In this document: positions 41,141 to 50,702 of the stretch, in pieces | How the letters are laid out: each line of letters starts with the position of its first letter | Numbering within the stretch: position 1 is the stretch's first letter | NCBI GenBank assembly: GCA_040400085.1 | Contig: JBBAQX010000020.1 | Span: 1 to 64,000 of the forward strand | Direction: 5' to 3' | Length of the DNA stretch: 64,000 nucleotides | Source: HNR sp040400085 | Lineage (GTDB): Bacteria; Actinomycetota; Actinomycetes; Actinomycetales; Microbacteriaceae | Program-made: the position numbers and the translations under genes | The notes under the pieces: model-generated | What the model saw: only the letters and a program-made list of their open reading frames with translations | Databases searched by the model: none | Told to the model about the DNA's origin: nothing

Positions 41141-44053
41141 ATGAAAGCAGACCTATTTCCCGAGGCGACTCAAGAGGATCGCTTACGAATAAAAGATTTA
41201 CACGTCAGAATTAGATCGAAGATTTCGATTTCCTTGAAAAATCCTGAACAGATTTCGGAAAAGGCTCTTGGGCTTTCAGGGTTAATCGAAAAAATACCCT
41301 TTGGCCAGGCTACCGTCAACTTCGTCTCTCCTTGGCTCAATTTAATTGAAAATTTGATTGAAAATAGTCCTTATGTTGTGAAGGCAGGCGGGCTCCAACA
41401 AAGCTTGAAGAATTTGCTAATTGCAAGAGCGCAACAGTGCCTTTTGCGTACACAGATTCAGCTAATGCAAGAAAAACGTGACGGCCTTCTCGGAAAATCT
41501 TCGGAGGAGCGGTATGAGAATTTCGCCGATTGGCTAATATCTAAGGATGGCGAAGCGGAGTATATTGACTCCTTCCCTGTTTCTGTGTCGGATGCTCAGC
41601 ATCAAGCTCAGAACTTTACGACTCTGGTTGCAGAAATTCTTGATCACTACAACAATGATCGAGCGCACTTGTTTGCAATCGGAATGGTGTCAAACTCCCG
41701 GATAAAGTCTCTCGAGATAGGGCAGGGAGACACTCACAATGGGCGCAGTGTGGCGATTCTGACGTTTGAAGACGAAACGAAGCTTGTCTACAAGCCCCAT
41801 TCTCTGAAAATTGAGGACGGCTACTATAACCTGATCGTTGCGGTACAGGAACTTTGGAAAAAATGCTCGCTTAAAGCGCCTCGTGTTGTCGATAGGGAAC
41901 TCTATGGGTGGATGGAGTTTATCTCAATCAAACCAGTCACTAAAATTGATGCTGCATATAGATCAATGGGTGAGCTGCTTGGGATGATGCATATCCTTCG
42001 GGCAAACGATATGCATCATGAAAACATTATTATGCACGGGAATATACCAGTTCCAGTTGATCTTGAAACAATCATGTCATCGATTCCGCCGCGTGGTGGA
42101 TTCGAGAGTAATCCAGGCCTAATATCTGTGAGCCAGACAGTGTCGTCTGTGGGTTTGCTTCCGAGTGCGCTTGTGACCCCAGGCCAAGAAACTACTCGGG
42201 GTTCACTCGATATTGGGGCTGTCGGATACACCCCCGGTCAGCGGTCTCCGTTCAGCACGCTTGTTCTTAATCGTCTATTCACGGATGAAATGCATTTCAC
42301 TCTGGAATTTTTGGAACATAGCGCGCCTGCATTGTTGCCAGTCGCTGATGTCTTGATTCAAGAATCTCAGATACGTCAAGGGTATGAGGATTTTATGCAT
42401 AAATTATTGGAAGACCAAGACTGGTTTGCGAATCAAGTATCTAATCTATTTTGCGATGCTTCGGTGAGGTTTGTCGCTTTAGATACGATGCGTTACTCGC
42501 AGGTTCTGCGATTGGCCACACATCCAGAGTTGCAGAGGCGGGCGATAGATCGAGATCTGGCTTTGTGTCGCATAGCTCTCTTTCGAGATTCAACCCCAGA
42601 CGCAGTAATTATTTCTGAGATCAGGCAGCTTAAAAACGGTGACGTTCCAGCATTTACACTTCATACAGATAGTACTGGAGTTTTTGACTCGGAAGGTCTA
42701 CTCGTAAATGATACATTGGATTGTTCGCCAATAGATCATGTTTTGAATGGGATTCTCAACTTCGATTCGCAGACGTTGGATCTCAATAAATGGCTGATTA
42801 GGCTTGCGTTTGCTTCAAAGCTCAAAGACTGCCCAGCGAACACAGAATTCAGGTTTGAAGCTTCAGCCGTTTCAATTAAAAGTATTGAACCGGCCTTAAA
42901 AGCAGGTTTAATCGCCGACCTGTCAGAGAAACTCCATATGACAGCGGTGTGTAAACAAGACAAGCAGGTTCCAACCTGGATTGGCGGGCGTCTATCGAAT
43001 ACACCCTCTCAGTACTGGACTGTTGACGAGCTTTCGATGGACTTTTATACAGGTTCAGCAGGTATTGCTTACAACCTTTTCTACAGCGGCAAAGTTCGGA
43101 AGGAATCTAAGTCAACCGACCTTGCTATTGAATATTTTGAAAAATCAATAGAATCGTTTTCCCGTCAAAACTTAGATTGGAGTACGGTTCCACGCGGGGC
43201 GCACGCCGGTATTGAATCACTTCTGTGGGCATCCCATGAAGTTGCTCGTGTTACAGGAAACAGTAAACTATTTTCCAAGACAACTGAGTTGTGGGCCAGA
43301 GCTGTGCAAGAACTTGATAGGTCTAGTCGCGACGTTGTAAGCGGAACTTCTGGCATTCTCCTAGCTCTGTGTTCGAATATTGAGCACGATTCTGAGGGAA
43401 AGCTAGGAGAGCTGGCAGAAGCTGTCGGATCTATTCTTGCCAAGGACAGCGCAAAGGCATTAAAAAGTGGTGAATTCGAGTACTCAGGATTTGCACACGG
43501 ACTGGCAGGAGAGTCGGCAGCATTGTCAGTATGGGCTAGTCGCTCAGGAAATGATTTTCCTGCTCAGATTGTCTCTGAACTCATCTCCAGGGAAAAGCAA
43601 TTTACCAACCCTGATGGCACCATACGCTTCGGTGGTGGAGATACGGCAGAAGCTCGTGGTTGGTGTCACGGAGCGCCGGGTCTCCTCCTAAGCAAAGCAA
43701 TTATCGCAGCCTCTATGCCATCTCTGGCTCAATCGTTGTCAGAAGATATCTCAAAACTTACAGCTGGAGTTCGGGAGGATTCTTTTGGTGGGAATATTAC
43801 TTTATGTCATGGTGATTCGGGAAACTTGTGGATACTATCTGACGTCGCAATGCTGACATCAAATAAAGCACTTGCAAGAGATACGCATAATTCGATTGAA
43901 AACTACATAAACAATATAATCCCCGACGCCGTTCAATCGTTGAATCGACATACGATTACACAGTCCCTCATGGTTGGAACTGGCAGTACTTTAGCTCTTC
44001 TTCTTAAGTCAGCTGAACCATCAGTTAGGTCTCCATTGTGGTTCGGCGCATAA
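41141..44053 (+). CDS. lanM: Class II lanthionine synthetase LanM
   Basis: This bifunctional cytosolic enzyme dehydrates Ser/Thr and forms thioether rings in LanA. It has 970 residues from ATG 41141 (AAGGAGG upstream). The N-terminal dehydratase domain (about 1-600, kinase-like) has KLVYKPHSLK, D290-x-H292-x2-N295 in ANDMHHENII, and D307-x-E309; these correspond to the catalytic set of CylM. The C-terminal cyclase (about 640-965) is LanC-like with zinc ligands C842 (GWCHG), C889 and H890 (LCHG). All key residues are present. The gene is visibly AT-richer than the flanks. Confidence 0.97.
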   Translation: MKADLFPEATQEDRLRIKDLHVRIRSKISISLKNPEQISEKALGLSGLIEKIPFGQATVNFVSPWLNLIENLIENSPYVVKAGGLQQSLKNLLIARAQQCLLRTQIQLMQEKRDGLLGKSSEERYENFADWLISKDGEAEYIDSFPVSVSDAQHQAQNFTTLVAEILDHYNNDRAHLFAIGMVSNSRIKSLEIGQGDTHNGRSVAILTFEDETKLVYKPHSLKIEDGYYNLIVAVQELWKKCSLKAPRVVDRELYGWMEFISIKPVTKIDAAYRSMGELLGMMHILRANDMHHENIIMHGNIPVPVDLETIMSSIPPRGGFESNPGLISVSQTVSSVGLLPSALVTPGQETTRGSLDIGAVGYTPGQRSPFSTLVLNRLFTDEMHFTLEFLEHSAPALLPVADVLIQESQIRQGYEDFMHKLLEDQDWFANQVSNLFCDASVRFVALDTMRYSQVLRLATHPELQRRAIDRDLALCRIALFRDSTPDAVIISEIRQLKNGDVPAFTLHTDSTGVFDSEGLLVNDTLDCSPIDHVLNGILNFDSQTLDLNKWLIRLAFASKLKDCPANTEFRFEASAVSIKSIEPALKAGLIADLSEKLHMTAVCKQDKQVPTWIGGRLSNTPSQYWTVDELSMDFYTGSAGIAYNLFYSGKVRKESKSTDLAIEYFEKSIESFSRQNLDWSTVPRGAHAGIESLLWASHEVARVTGNSKLFSKTTELWARAVQELDRSSRDVVSGTSGILLALCSNIEHDSEGKLGELAEAVGSILAKDSAKALKSGEFEYSGFAHGLAGESAALSVWASRSGNDFPAQIVSELISREKQFTNPDGTIRFGGGDTAEARGWCHGAPGLLLSKAIIAASMPSLAQSLSEDISKLTAGVREDSFGGNITLCHGDSGNLWILSDVAMLTSNKALARDTHNSIENYINNIIPDAVQSLNRHTITQSLMVGTGSTLALLLKSAEPSVRSPLWFGA

Positions 44054-46182
44054 CTCCAATACTCCAAGTATCACAGTCCGAATGTGGGTTAGTCGCCTGT
44101 GCCATGCTTATTCGCTCGCTTGGTGACAGCTGTTCTCTTCGGCGATTAAGAGAACAATACGATCCAGGCCGCGATGGAATGTCAGTTCGACATTTATATC
44201 AACTACTTAAAGATAACGGATATGAAACGAAGGTTCTCCGTGTTCAAGGTAATGGGTATAAAAGTGTTCCGACTCCATATGTCGTGTACTGGGAAAATAT
44301 TCACTATGTCACGGTGGAGAATGTGAGTCGGGGAAAGGTAACGATTCTTGATCCTTCCTCGGGTAGACGACGCCTCACCCACGACAAGTTTCAAAAATCT
44401 TTTTCTGGACTACTAATTTCAGCTGTTAGCAAGAAGGATCAATCTAATCCGCAAAAAGATCCTTCACCTTGGACTGTTGTTACACCATTTCTTAAAGCGC
44501 GTCCAAAACTCATGGTTTCATTGGTCTGTTTAGCAGCTACCACGTCGTTAGTGACGATATACCTACCGCAAATACTTTCAGGGACGATTACTAATCTGAT
44601 CCAGGGTGGCGGAGAATCAGGAACTTTGCTTTTCTTGCTTGGGGTGCTTGTCGGGTATGTTCTTATTGGGCTGACGAATGCTTTAGTATCTATTTTTGCG
44701 GCACTATCTGTTGGTCGAGATATTTCTGTCAAGACTTTCTCTCATATGTTAAATCTTCCGTATAAATATTTTGCCTTGAGGGCCCGTGGGGATTTACTAT
44801 ACCGGCTTCATACAACCCAGCAGCTTGAACAACTATTGACGGGCGAATTAGCGAGAGGCGTATCCGCTCTATTGGTCGTTGTGGCGGCGGGCGCAACTTT
44901 GCTAATCAAGTCACCTCCGCTGGGCGGAGTCGCTCTCGCCATTTTTTTCGTACTACTTATTGGTTTGAGTTACGCCAAGCGAAACAGCGGTCAGTGGGCG
45001 GACATGGAGGCGCAGCATGAGTCCATGGCAAACTCGATCCAGGTCGACAGTATTTCTACGATTACCCTTGTGAAAACGACGGGACTTGAACAAGTCACCG
45101 TGGATTCATGGAAGCGATCTTACGATGCGGCTTTGGTTTGGCGGCGACGGCGCTCGTTCTTGGACGGGGGTGTGCAGACTTTGGTTGGTTTTATTCAATC
45201 GTTCTCGCCTTTAGTCCTCACGATTCTGGCGTTGGCAGGAACTTTAGGTCCGCGCATGGAGCCTGGAGACGCGCTTGCCCTCCAAATGCTTAGTGCGGCA
45301 TTTTTTGCGCAGATTACGGTGATGGGGCAGCTGGCTACGCGCGTCGGTGAAGCTTCAGCCGCAGTAAGTCGGCTTGAAGATATTTTACGCACCCCTTCAG
45401 ACCAGACATTTGTTAGCGGAAAGCAGAAGACCGTTGGTCAGCGAATCACAATGTCAGATGTGGTTTATGGGTATAGCAATCTCAACGAGCCTGTGGTGCG
45501 GGATATCTCAATCTCCTGTGAGAGTGGAGCAAAAGTAGCTATTGTCGGGCCTTCAGGCTCTGGAAAATCAACCTTAGCCAAGCTGTTAGTAGGTCTTATC
45601 ACGCCGCAGAGCGGGGTAATAAGTTTTGACGGAGTTCCTTTGAGTAACCATGATCGTATGAGTTTCCGAAGTCAAGTAACTTATGTAGAACAGGAACCGA
45701 GTTTACGCAATGCCTCTATTCAAGACAACATCAGATGGGGACGTTCGGGGCTGACTAGAGAGGATATCGTTCACGCCGCCAAAAAGTCAGGTATACACGA
45801 CGCTATTTCAGCGATGCCCATGGGTTACGAAACTCTGGTAACTCAGAACGGTGCCAACTTATCCGGCGGTGAGCGCCAACGGGTCGCATTAGCACGGGCT
45901 TTAGCGGTAGACCCTAAAGTGATTGTTTTGGACGAATCTACGAGTGCTTTGGACAGGAATGTCGAGCGACAGGTAATGGAATCTTTGCGCAGATCATTTG
46001 CAACTCGAATCGTGATTGCGCATCGTTTAGAGACAATCCGTGATAGTGATCAGATTTATGTACTTGACAATGGGCGTGTAATTGCATCAGGAATCCATGA
46101 GAATTTGCTCAACGAGTGTGACCTTTACGCGAAGATGTACAAAAAAGAGCTAAGTGCAGAACCAGATTTCGAAAGGATTTGA
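44038..46182 (+). CDS. lanT: LanT: C39 peptidase ABC exporter for the lanthipeptide
   Basis: This membrane exporter cuts off the leader after the double glycine and pumps out the mature peptide. It has 714 residues. The C39 peptidase domain (about 1-130) has the catalytic Cys16 in SQSECGLVACAM and a His in NIHYVTV. Six membrane helices lie between 160 and 430. The ATPase domain has GPSGSGKST near 504, LSGGERQR near 608 and VIVLDEST near 629. The GTG start at 44038 overlaps lanM by 16 bases. No separate protease gene is present, as expected for a GG-type leader. Confidence 0.96.
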   Translation: MVRRITPILQVSQSECGLVACAMLIRSLGDSCSLRRLREQYDPGRDGMSVRHLYQLLKDNGYETKVLRVQGNGYKSVPTPYVVYWENIHYVTVENVSRGKVTILDPSSGRRRLTHDKFQKSFSGLLISAVSKKDQSNPQKDPSPWTVVTPFLKARPKLMVSLVCLAATTSLVTIYLPQILSGTITNLIQGGGESGTLLFLLGVLVGYVLIGLTNALVSIFAALSVGRDISVKTFSHMLNLPYKYFALRARGDLLYRLHTTQQLEQLLTGELARGVSALLVVVAAGATLLIKSPPLGGVALAIFFVLLIGLSYAKRNSGQWADMEAQHESMANSIQVDSISTITLVKTTGLEQVTVDSWKRSYDAALVWRRRRSFLDGGVQTLVGFIQSFSPLVLTILALAGTLGPRMEPGDALALQMLSAAFFAQITVMGQLATRVGEASAAVSRLEDILRTPSDQTFVSGKQKTVGQRITMSDVVYGYSNLNEPVVRDISISCESGAKVAIVGPSGSGKSTLAKLLVGLITPQSGVISFDGVPLSNHDRMSFRSQVTYVEQEPSLRNASIQDNIRWGRSGLTREDIVHAAKKSGIHDAISAMPMGYETLVTQNGANLSGGERQRVALARALAVDPKVIVLDESTSALDRNVERQVMESLRRSFATRIVIAHRLETIRDSDQIYVLDNGRVIASGIHENLLNECDLYAKMYKKELSAEPDFERI

Positions 46183-47075
46183 GTTTATTGATTGAGGTTA
46201 GAGGCGTTTCAAAGTCTTATGGAGGGGTAAAGGCTGTTCAGGATGTGTCATTTATTGCGCGTGACGGCCGAGTAACCGGATTTCTTGGCCCTAACGGTGC
46301 GGGAAAATCAACAACGATGAGGATGATATCAGGAATTGAACGCCCCGATTCAGGGCAATGTTTAGTCTCGGGGTCTTCTCCTTCCTCTCTACCCAATCCT
46401 TCGGGTGTTTTCGGGGTCCTCCTTGACGGACAAGGAGCAATTCCTGGGATGCGAGCCAGAGATTACTTGCTATCAGTCGCTGTCGCATGTGGCGTCTCAA
46501 AGTCGCGTGTCAACGAACTTCTAGCGTTAGTAGGACTTGCCAGTTTGGCCCACAGGAGGGTTGGCACATACTCCCTCGGTATGAAGCAACGGTTAGGCCT
46601 TGCGGTAGCACTTCTTGGTGATCCGTCTCACCTAATCCTGGATGAACCTATCAATGGTCTTGACCCGGATGGCGTCATATGGATTCGGAACCTGCTTCGG
46701 GATCTTGCTGCTGAAGGACGCTGTGTCTTCCTTTCCTCTCACCTAATGTCTGAATTGGAACAATGCGTTGACGATCTTGTTATCATTAACGATTCCCGCC
46801 TACTTCGATGCGGGTCCTTGGACTCGATTGTTAACAACGACCAGGCAGCGGTCCACGTTGAGAGTAATAACAACCTGAGACTCGCAGCAGCACTATCAAA
46901 TGCCGGGGGGTCTGTGCTCATCGAAGGCAACCAGCTTCGAGTCAGAGAGCTTGATGGCGGGAGAATCGGTGCGATTGCCTATGAATCCGGCGTGCTACTC
47001 AGCCTCCTTACACCTGAGCGGTTCGGGCTTGAGTCGGCGTATCTTTCAATCGTCAAAAGTGAAGAGGTTGAGTGA
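46179..47075 (+). CDS. lanF: LanF-like ABC ATPase (self-immunity)
   Basis: This 298-residue ATPase is the partner of the next permease. Walker A GPNGAGKST is near 38, the signature is YSLGMKQRLGLA near 130, and Walker B is LILDEPINGLDPDG. The C-terminal extension of about 80 residues is typical of bacitracin/lantibiotic immunity ATPases (BcrA/LanF). The TTG start at 46179 overlaps the lanT stop and has GAAAGGA before it. LanF-LanE pairs expel the peptide from the producer membrane. A separate resistance exporter brought in with the cluster is the only alternative. Confidence 0.88.
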   Translation: MSLLIEVRGVSKSYGGVKAVQDVSFIARDGRVTGFLGPNGAGKSTTMRMISGIERPDSGQCLVSGSSPSSLPNPSGVFGVLLDGQGAIPGMRARDYLLSVAVACGVSKSRVNELLALVGLASLAHRRVGTYSLGMKQRLGLAVALLGDPSHLILDEPINGLDPDGVIWIRNLLRDLAAEGRCVFLSSHLMSELEQCVDDLVIINDSRLLRCGSLDSIVNNDQAAVHVESNNNLRLAAALSNAGGSVLIEGNQLRVRELDGGRIGAIAYESGVLLSLLTPERFGLESAYLSIVKSEEVE

Positions 47076-47863
47076 TGCGCTCTTTAAAGTCGGTCTCCAT
47101 AAGAGGAATGCTTCAGTCCCAATTTATTCAGATGACTCGCCAAAGAGGTATCCTGTTTGGCATGGTTGGTGCCACGTTGCTTCTAATGGCAATCGGCGCA
47201 CTAGCTGCACAAGGCATAGCGTCTTCAGTAGTATCCGGAACTTTTGAAATATCTCCGCAACAGATTCGAGAAATACCTAGCTTTGGCTTTGTTTTCGCTC
47301 AACTTTTGCTGGGTTCAGCATCTATCCTTCTCGTTACAACCGAGTGGTCCTCCGGAGCAATCATCACGTCAATTGCAACTACGCAGCGCAAATCGGGCAT
47401 CCTGTTATCAAAGGCTACGGTCGCTATCGCCTTTTCCGCATTGAGTGTGTTAATCGGCGGGCTCTTGACTCTGATTGTTTCCAACGTGTTACTGCAGAGC
47501 GCCGCCCGTTCTATCGATATACAGGATGGGCTGGTGCGGAGAGAGCTGATTGGGTTGGTCTCTGCGGGCGTATTCACATCAATAATTGCGGTGGGACTTG
47601 CTTTCCTGATCAGAAAGACTGCCATGGCTCTTATTGCCTATATCGCGCTAACTATCGTTACCCCTATCGCCTTCGGGATGTTTCCCACGGATTTTATGCA
47701 GCGCGTTTCTGCTCATCTGCCTCTCAATGCCTCCGGGTACATGATGACCACCGGGGATGTTCCAGAGCTGGGGCTACCTGTTACCTATGCGTATATAACC
47801 ATGGCTGCCTGGGCTCTCGTCTCCTTGGCGGCAGGATGGTGGCGAATGGTTCGGACAGATTAA
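47072..47863 (+). CDS. lanE: LanE-like ABC permease (self-immunity)
   Basis: This 263-residue membrane protein has six predicted helices and is the permease for the LanF ATPase. The start is GTG 47072 or ATG 47075; both overlap the lanF stop. A single permease replaces the LanE/LanG pair of some clusters, as in other actinobacterial lantibiotic loci. The pattern VTTEWSSGAIITSIATTQRKSG is the cytoplasmic loop typical of BcrB-like permeases. It is the last gene of the cluster. No lan regulator or accessory oxidase is visible. Confidence 0.85.
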   Translation: MMRSLKSVSIRGMLQSQFIQMTRQRGILFGMVGATLLLMAIGALAAQGIASSVVSGTFEISPQQIREIPSFGFVFAQLLLGSASILLVTTEWSSGAIITSIATTQRKSGILLSKATVAIAFSALSVLIGGLLTLIVSNVLLQSAARSIDIQDGLVRRELIGLVSAGVFTSIIAVGLAFLIRKTAMALIAYIALTIVTPIAFGMFPTDFMQRVSAHLPLNASGYMMTTGDVPELGLPVTYAYITMAAWALVSLAAGWWRMVRTD

Positions 47864-48035
47864 CTCTGCATCCTTGTTCTGTACTCAGAATCCTGGGGGT
47901 GAAGGCAGATTGGTATGGTGCCTTTGTGGTGGTGGTCATGCTGACTCGACCGTCGACCGTATCGTGCTCTGCTCGACCTTGCTAGAAACAGAAGAGACGA
48001 ACATGCGCGCATACCCCGCGCGTCAAGCGTAATTG

Positions 48036-48082
48036 GTTGGTGGTGAGCATTGATCTTGCGGGGGTCAGTGCTCGCCAACAAC
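48036..48082. terminator. Hairpin downstream of the lan operon
   Basis: Arms 48036-48049 and 48069-48082 pair at 13 of 14 positions, one of them G-U, around a 19-base loop; there is no T run. The remaining gene-free stretch 47864-48330 shows no gene, only a near-operator ACATCCGATCT at 48282-48292. Confidence 0.45.
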
Positions 48083-48330
48083 ACCCGCGGTGCCCAGCTG
48101 CACTAGCAAGTGTTGCTCAAGCCTGAAAGCGACGTTGCTTGCGGCTTCGAACACTCAAGAGATTTAATGACTGTTTTCATCCAGTTGCGATGTGATTAAC
48201 GTGTCAATGCAACCTCGTGTCTAGCATTTACATGTTAGGAGAAATGGCAACGCCCTTAGTTGACGCGTGATATTGCGGCCAACATCCGATCTATTGAGGT
48301 TTTTTGGGGCGTAATGGCCCGGCATGTGGA

Positions 48331-48377
48331 GCTTGACAGAACATACATCGGATGTTTATGCTCGCCTAAGACCCTTC
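48331..48377 (+). promoter_or_regulatory. Fucose dehydratase promoter within the right copy of the 27-bp repeat
   Basis: The repeat 48331-48357 equals 40243-40269. Here TTGACA (48333-48338) is followed after a 17-base spacer by TTATGC, so the operator ACATCGGATGT (48345-48355) lies between -35 and -10: an ideal site for repression. The dehydratase gene begins 76 bases downstream. Confidence 0.75.
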
Positions 48378-48432
48378 TGGTCACGTCAACGCAGACTGAC
48401 GTAACGCAGACCGGAACACTAAGGAGACGCCT

Positions 48433-49710
48433 GTGAGCACCGTTATCGCGCTGGAAACCAGCGACGTCCGCTTTCCCACCTCGATGTCGCTCGACGGCTC
48501 GGACGCGATGAACCCAGACCCCGATTACTCCGCGGCCTACGTTCGCATCGTCACGGACGCGAAAGACGGCCTCGTCGGCCACGGCTTCGTGTTCACCATC
48601 GGACGGGGAAACGACGTGCAGGTCGCTGCGATCCGGGCGCTCGAGGATCACATCGTCGGCAAGAACGTTGAGCACCTGCTCGATAACATGGGCGAGACCT
48701 GGAGCAGCATGGTCGGCGACTCCCAGCTGCGCTGGCTCGGCCCGGAAAAGGGCGTGATGCATATGGCTATCGGCGCCGTGATCAACGCGCTCTGGGATCT
48801 CAAGGCCAAGCGGGCCGGGCTCCCGCTGTGGCAGCTCCTCAGTCGGATGACGCCGGAACAGATCGTGGAGCTTATCGACTTTAGGTACCTGACGGATGCG
48901 ATGACGCCAGAGGATGCGCTGAGCATCCTCCGTCGAGCCCAACCGGGCCGCGCCGAACGCGAGCAACTCCTGCTGCAGAACGGCTACCCCGCCTACACGA
49001 CGACCCCCGGCTGGCTCGGCTACAGTGACGAGAAGCTCGCGCGCCTCTCGCGGGAAGCAGTCGAGGAGGGCTTCGGCATGATCAAGCTCAAGGTCGGCGG
49101 CAACCTCGAGGACGATATCCGACGGATGCGCATCGCGCGCGAAACCGTCGGACCCGACATCAGGATCGGCACCGACGCGAACCAGCGCTGGGGCGTGGCC
49201 GAGGCGATCGAGTGGATGAGCCACCTCGCCGAGTTCGACGTGGCCTGGATCGAGGAACCCACCAGCCCCGACGATATCCTCGCCCACGCGGCCATCGCGC
49301 GCGGGGTCGCGCCAATCCCCGTCGCGACGGGCGAACACATGCAGAACCGCATTATGTTCAAGCAATTTCTGCAGGCCGACGCGCTCCAGGTCTTGCAGAT
49401 CGACGCAACCAGGGTCGCGGGCGTGAACGAAAACATTGCTATCCTGCTTCTGGCCGCTAAGTTCGGAGTTCCGGTCTGCCCCCACGCGGGCGGCGTCGGC
49501 CTCTGCGAGGCGGTGCAGCACCTGTCAATGTTCGACTATGTGGCCGTTTCCGGCGAAGTGGAGGGACGCGTGATCGAGTACGTCGACCACCTGCACGAGC
49601 ACTTCGTGACACCGACCGACGTGCACGGCGGCGCGTATTGGCCGCCGCTCGCGCCCGGCGCCGGCACCGAGATGCTCGACTCCAGCCGGGCAGAATTCGG
49701 GTACGAATGA
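48433..49710 (+). CDS. fucD: L-fuconate dehydratase (enolase superfamily)
   Basis: This cytosolic enzyme removes water from L-fuconate to give 2-keto-3-deoxy-L-fuconate. The 425-residue member of the mandelate racemase group has the family-specific N-terminus GSDAMNPDPDYSAAYV. It has the base motif MIKLKVGG, the metal ligands in GTDANQRW, WIEEPTSPDD and VATGEHMQ, and PHAGGVGLCE near the end. These match characterised fuconate dehydratases closely. GTG 48433 follows AAGGAGACG. It leads the three-gene unit fucD-dehydrogenase-lactonase, all with four-base overlaps. Confidence 0.94.
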   Translation: MSTVIALETSDVRFPTSMSLDGSDAMNPDPDYSAAYVRIVTDAKDGLVGHGFVFTIGRGNDVQVAAIRALEDHIVGKNVEHLLDNMGETWSSMVGDSQLRWLGPEKGVMHMAIGAVINALWDLKAKRAGLPLWQLLSRMTPEQIVELIDFRYLTDAMTPEDALSILRRAQPGRAEREQLLLQNGYPAYTTTPGWLGYSDEKLARLSREAVEEGFGMIKLKVGGNLEDDIRRMRIARETVGPDIRIGTDANQRWGVAEAIEWMSHLAEFDVAWIEEPTSPDDILAHAAIARGVAPIPVATGEHMQNRIMFKQFLQADALQVLQIDATRVAGVNENIAILLLAAKFGVPVCPHAGGVGLCEAVQHLSMFDYVAVSGEVEGRVIEYVDHLHEHFVTPTDVHGGAYWPPLAPGAGTEMLDSSRAEFGYE

Positions 49711-50702
49711 GCCAGAAGATAACGCCGTTGACTCTGCCACCGCTGCAATTGCCCCCGCTCGGCTACGGTGCAGCGAACGTCGGCAACCTCTACAAGGCCC
49801 TCACTGACGAACAGGCCTGGCTGGTCTTGGAGGCCGCCTGGGATTCCGGCATCCGCTATTTCGATACGGCCCCGCACTACGGCCTGGGCCTCTCGGAGCG
49901 CAGGCTCGGGGCGTTCCTGCACACCAAGCCGCGCGACGAATACGTGCTCTCGACCAAGGTTGGGCGCCTGCTGCGGCCGAACCCTGAGGGCGCGGGCCAG
50001 CTCGATATGGAGAATAACTTCGTGGTGCCCACGGATGTGAAGCGGGTGTGGGATTTCTCAGGCCACGGCATCCGTCAATCGATGCAGGAATCCTGCGAGC
50101 GCATGGGCCTCGACCGCATCGACATCCTGTACCTGCACGATCCCGAGCGCGCGGACGTGCCCGAACCGTTCGAGCGGCGGCTCGACACCGCGCTCGAGGG
50201 GCTCGTTGGCCTGCGCGAGGAGGGCCTGGTGCGCGCCGTTGGCGTTGGATCGATGGTGACGGATGCCCTGCTCGCCTCCGCCCAAACCGGTCACGTCGAT
50301 CTGCTCATGGTCGCCGGCCGCTACACGCTCGCCGAACAGCCAGCGTTGGCCAAGGTCATCCCCGCCTGCCGCGAGCACGGGATCGGAATCGTGAACGCGT
50401 CGGTGTTCAACTCGGGACTGCTCGCGCGGGATAACCCCTCCGCCGATGCCCGCTACGAATACGGCGAGGTTCCGGCCGACGTGTTTGCGCGGGTGCTCGC
50501 GATCGCGGAGGTGTGCCGCGAGTTCGACGTGCCGCTGCCCGTAGCCGCCCTGCACTTTGCGGCGCGAAACGATGCGGTGCGCAGCGTCGTGGTCGGGTCG
50601 AGCCGCCCAGAACAGCTGCGCGAGAACGCGAGCCGCATGGCCGCCGAGGTGCCCGAGGAACTGTGGGCCGAGTTGGCCGATCGGGGGTTGATCCCGTCGT
50701 GA
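49707..50702 (+). CDS. Aldo/keto reductase, probable L-fucose dehydrogenase
   Basis: This 331-residue TIM-barrel oxidoreductase starts at ATG 49707, coupled to fucD by ATGA. Motifs: LGYGAANVGNL at the N-terminus, FDTAPHYGLGLSERRLG with the catalytic Asp and Tyr, IDILYLHDPE, and VVVGSSRPEQLRENA, the coenzyme-binding end. This is the D-threo-aldose/L-fucose dehydrogenase type of aldo/keto reductase, which oxidises L-fucose to its lactone with NAD(P). Sequence similarity alone would also allow L-galactose or D-arabinose; the surrounding genes make L-fucose most likely. Confidence 0.85.
   Translation: MSQKITPLTLPPLQLPPLGYGAANVGNLYKALTDEQAWLVLEAAWDSGIRYFDTAPHYGLGLSERRLGAFLHTKPRDEYVLSTKVGRLLRPNPEGAGQLDMENNFVVPTDVKRVWDFSGHGIRQSMQESCERMGLDRIDILYLHDPERADVPEPFERRLDTALEGLVGLREEGLVRAVGVGSMVTDALLASAQTGHVDLLMVAGRYTLAEQPALAKVIPACREHGIGIVNASVFNSGLLARDNPSADARYEYGEVPADVFARVLAIAEVCREFDVPLPVAALHFAARNDAVRSVVVGSSRPEQLRENASRMAAEVPEELWAELADRGLIPS

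Noticed and set aside
48244..48270. Eight-codon frame preceded by TAGGAGAA
   Set aside because: Too short to support as a leader peptide; no attenuator structure follows.
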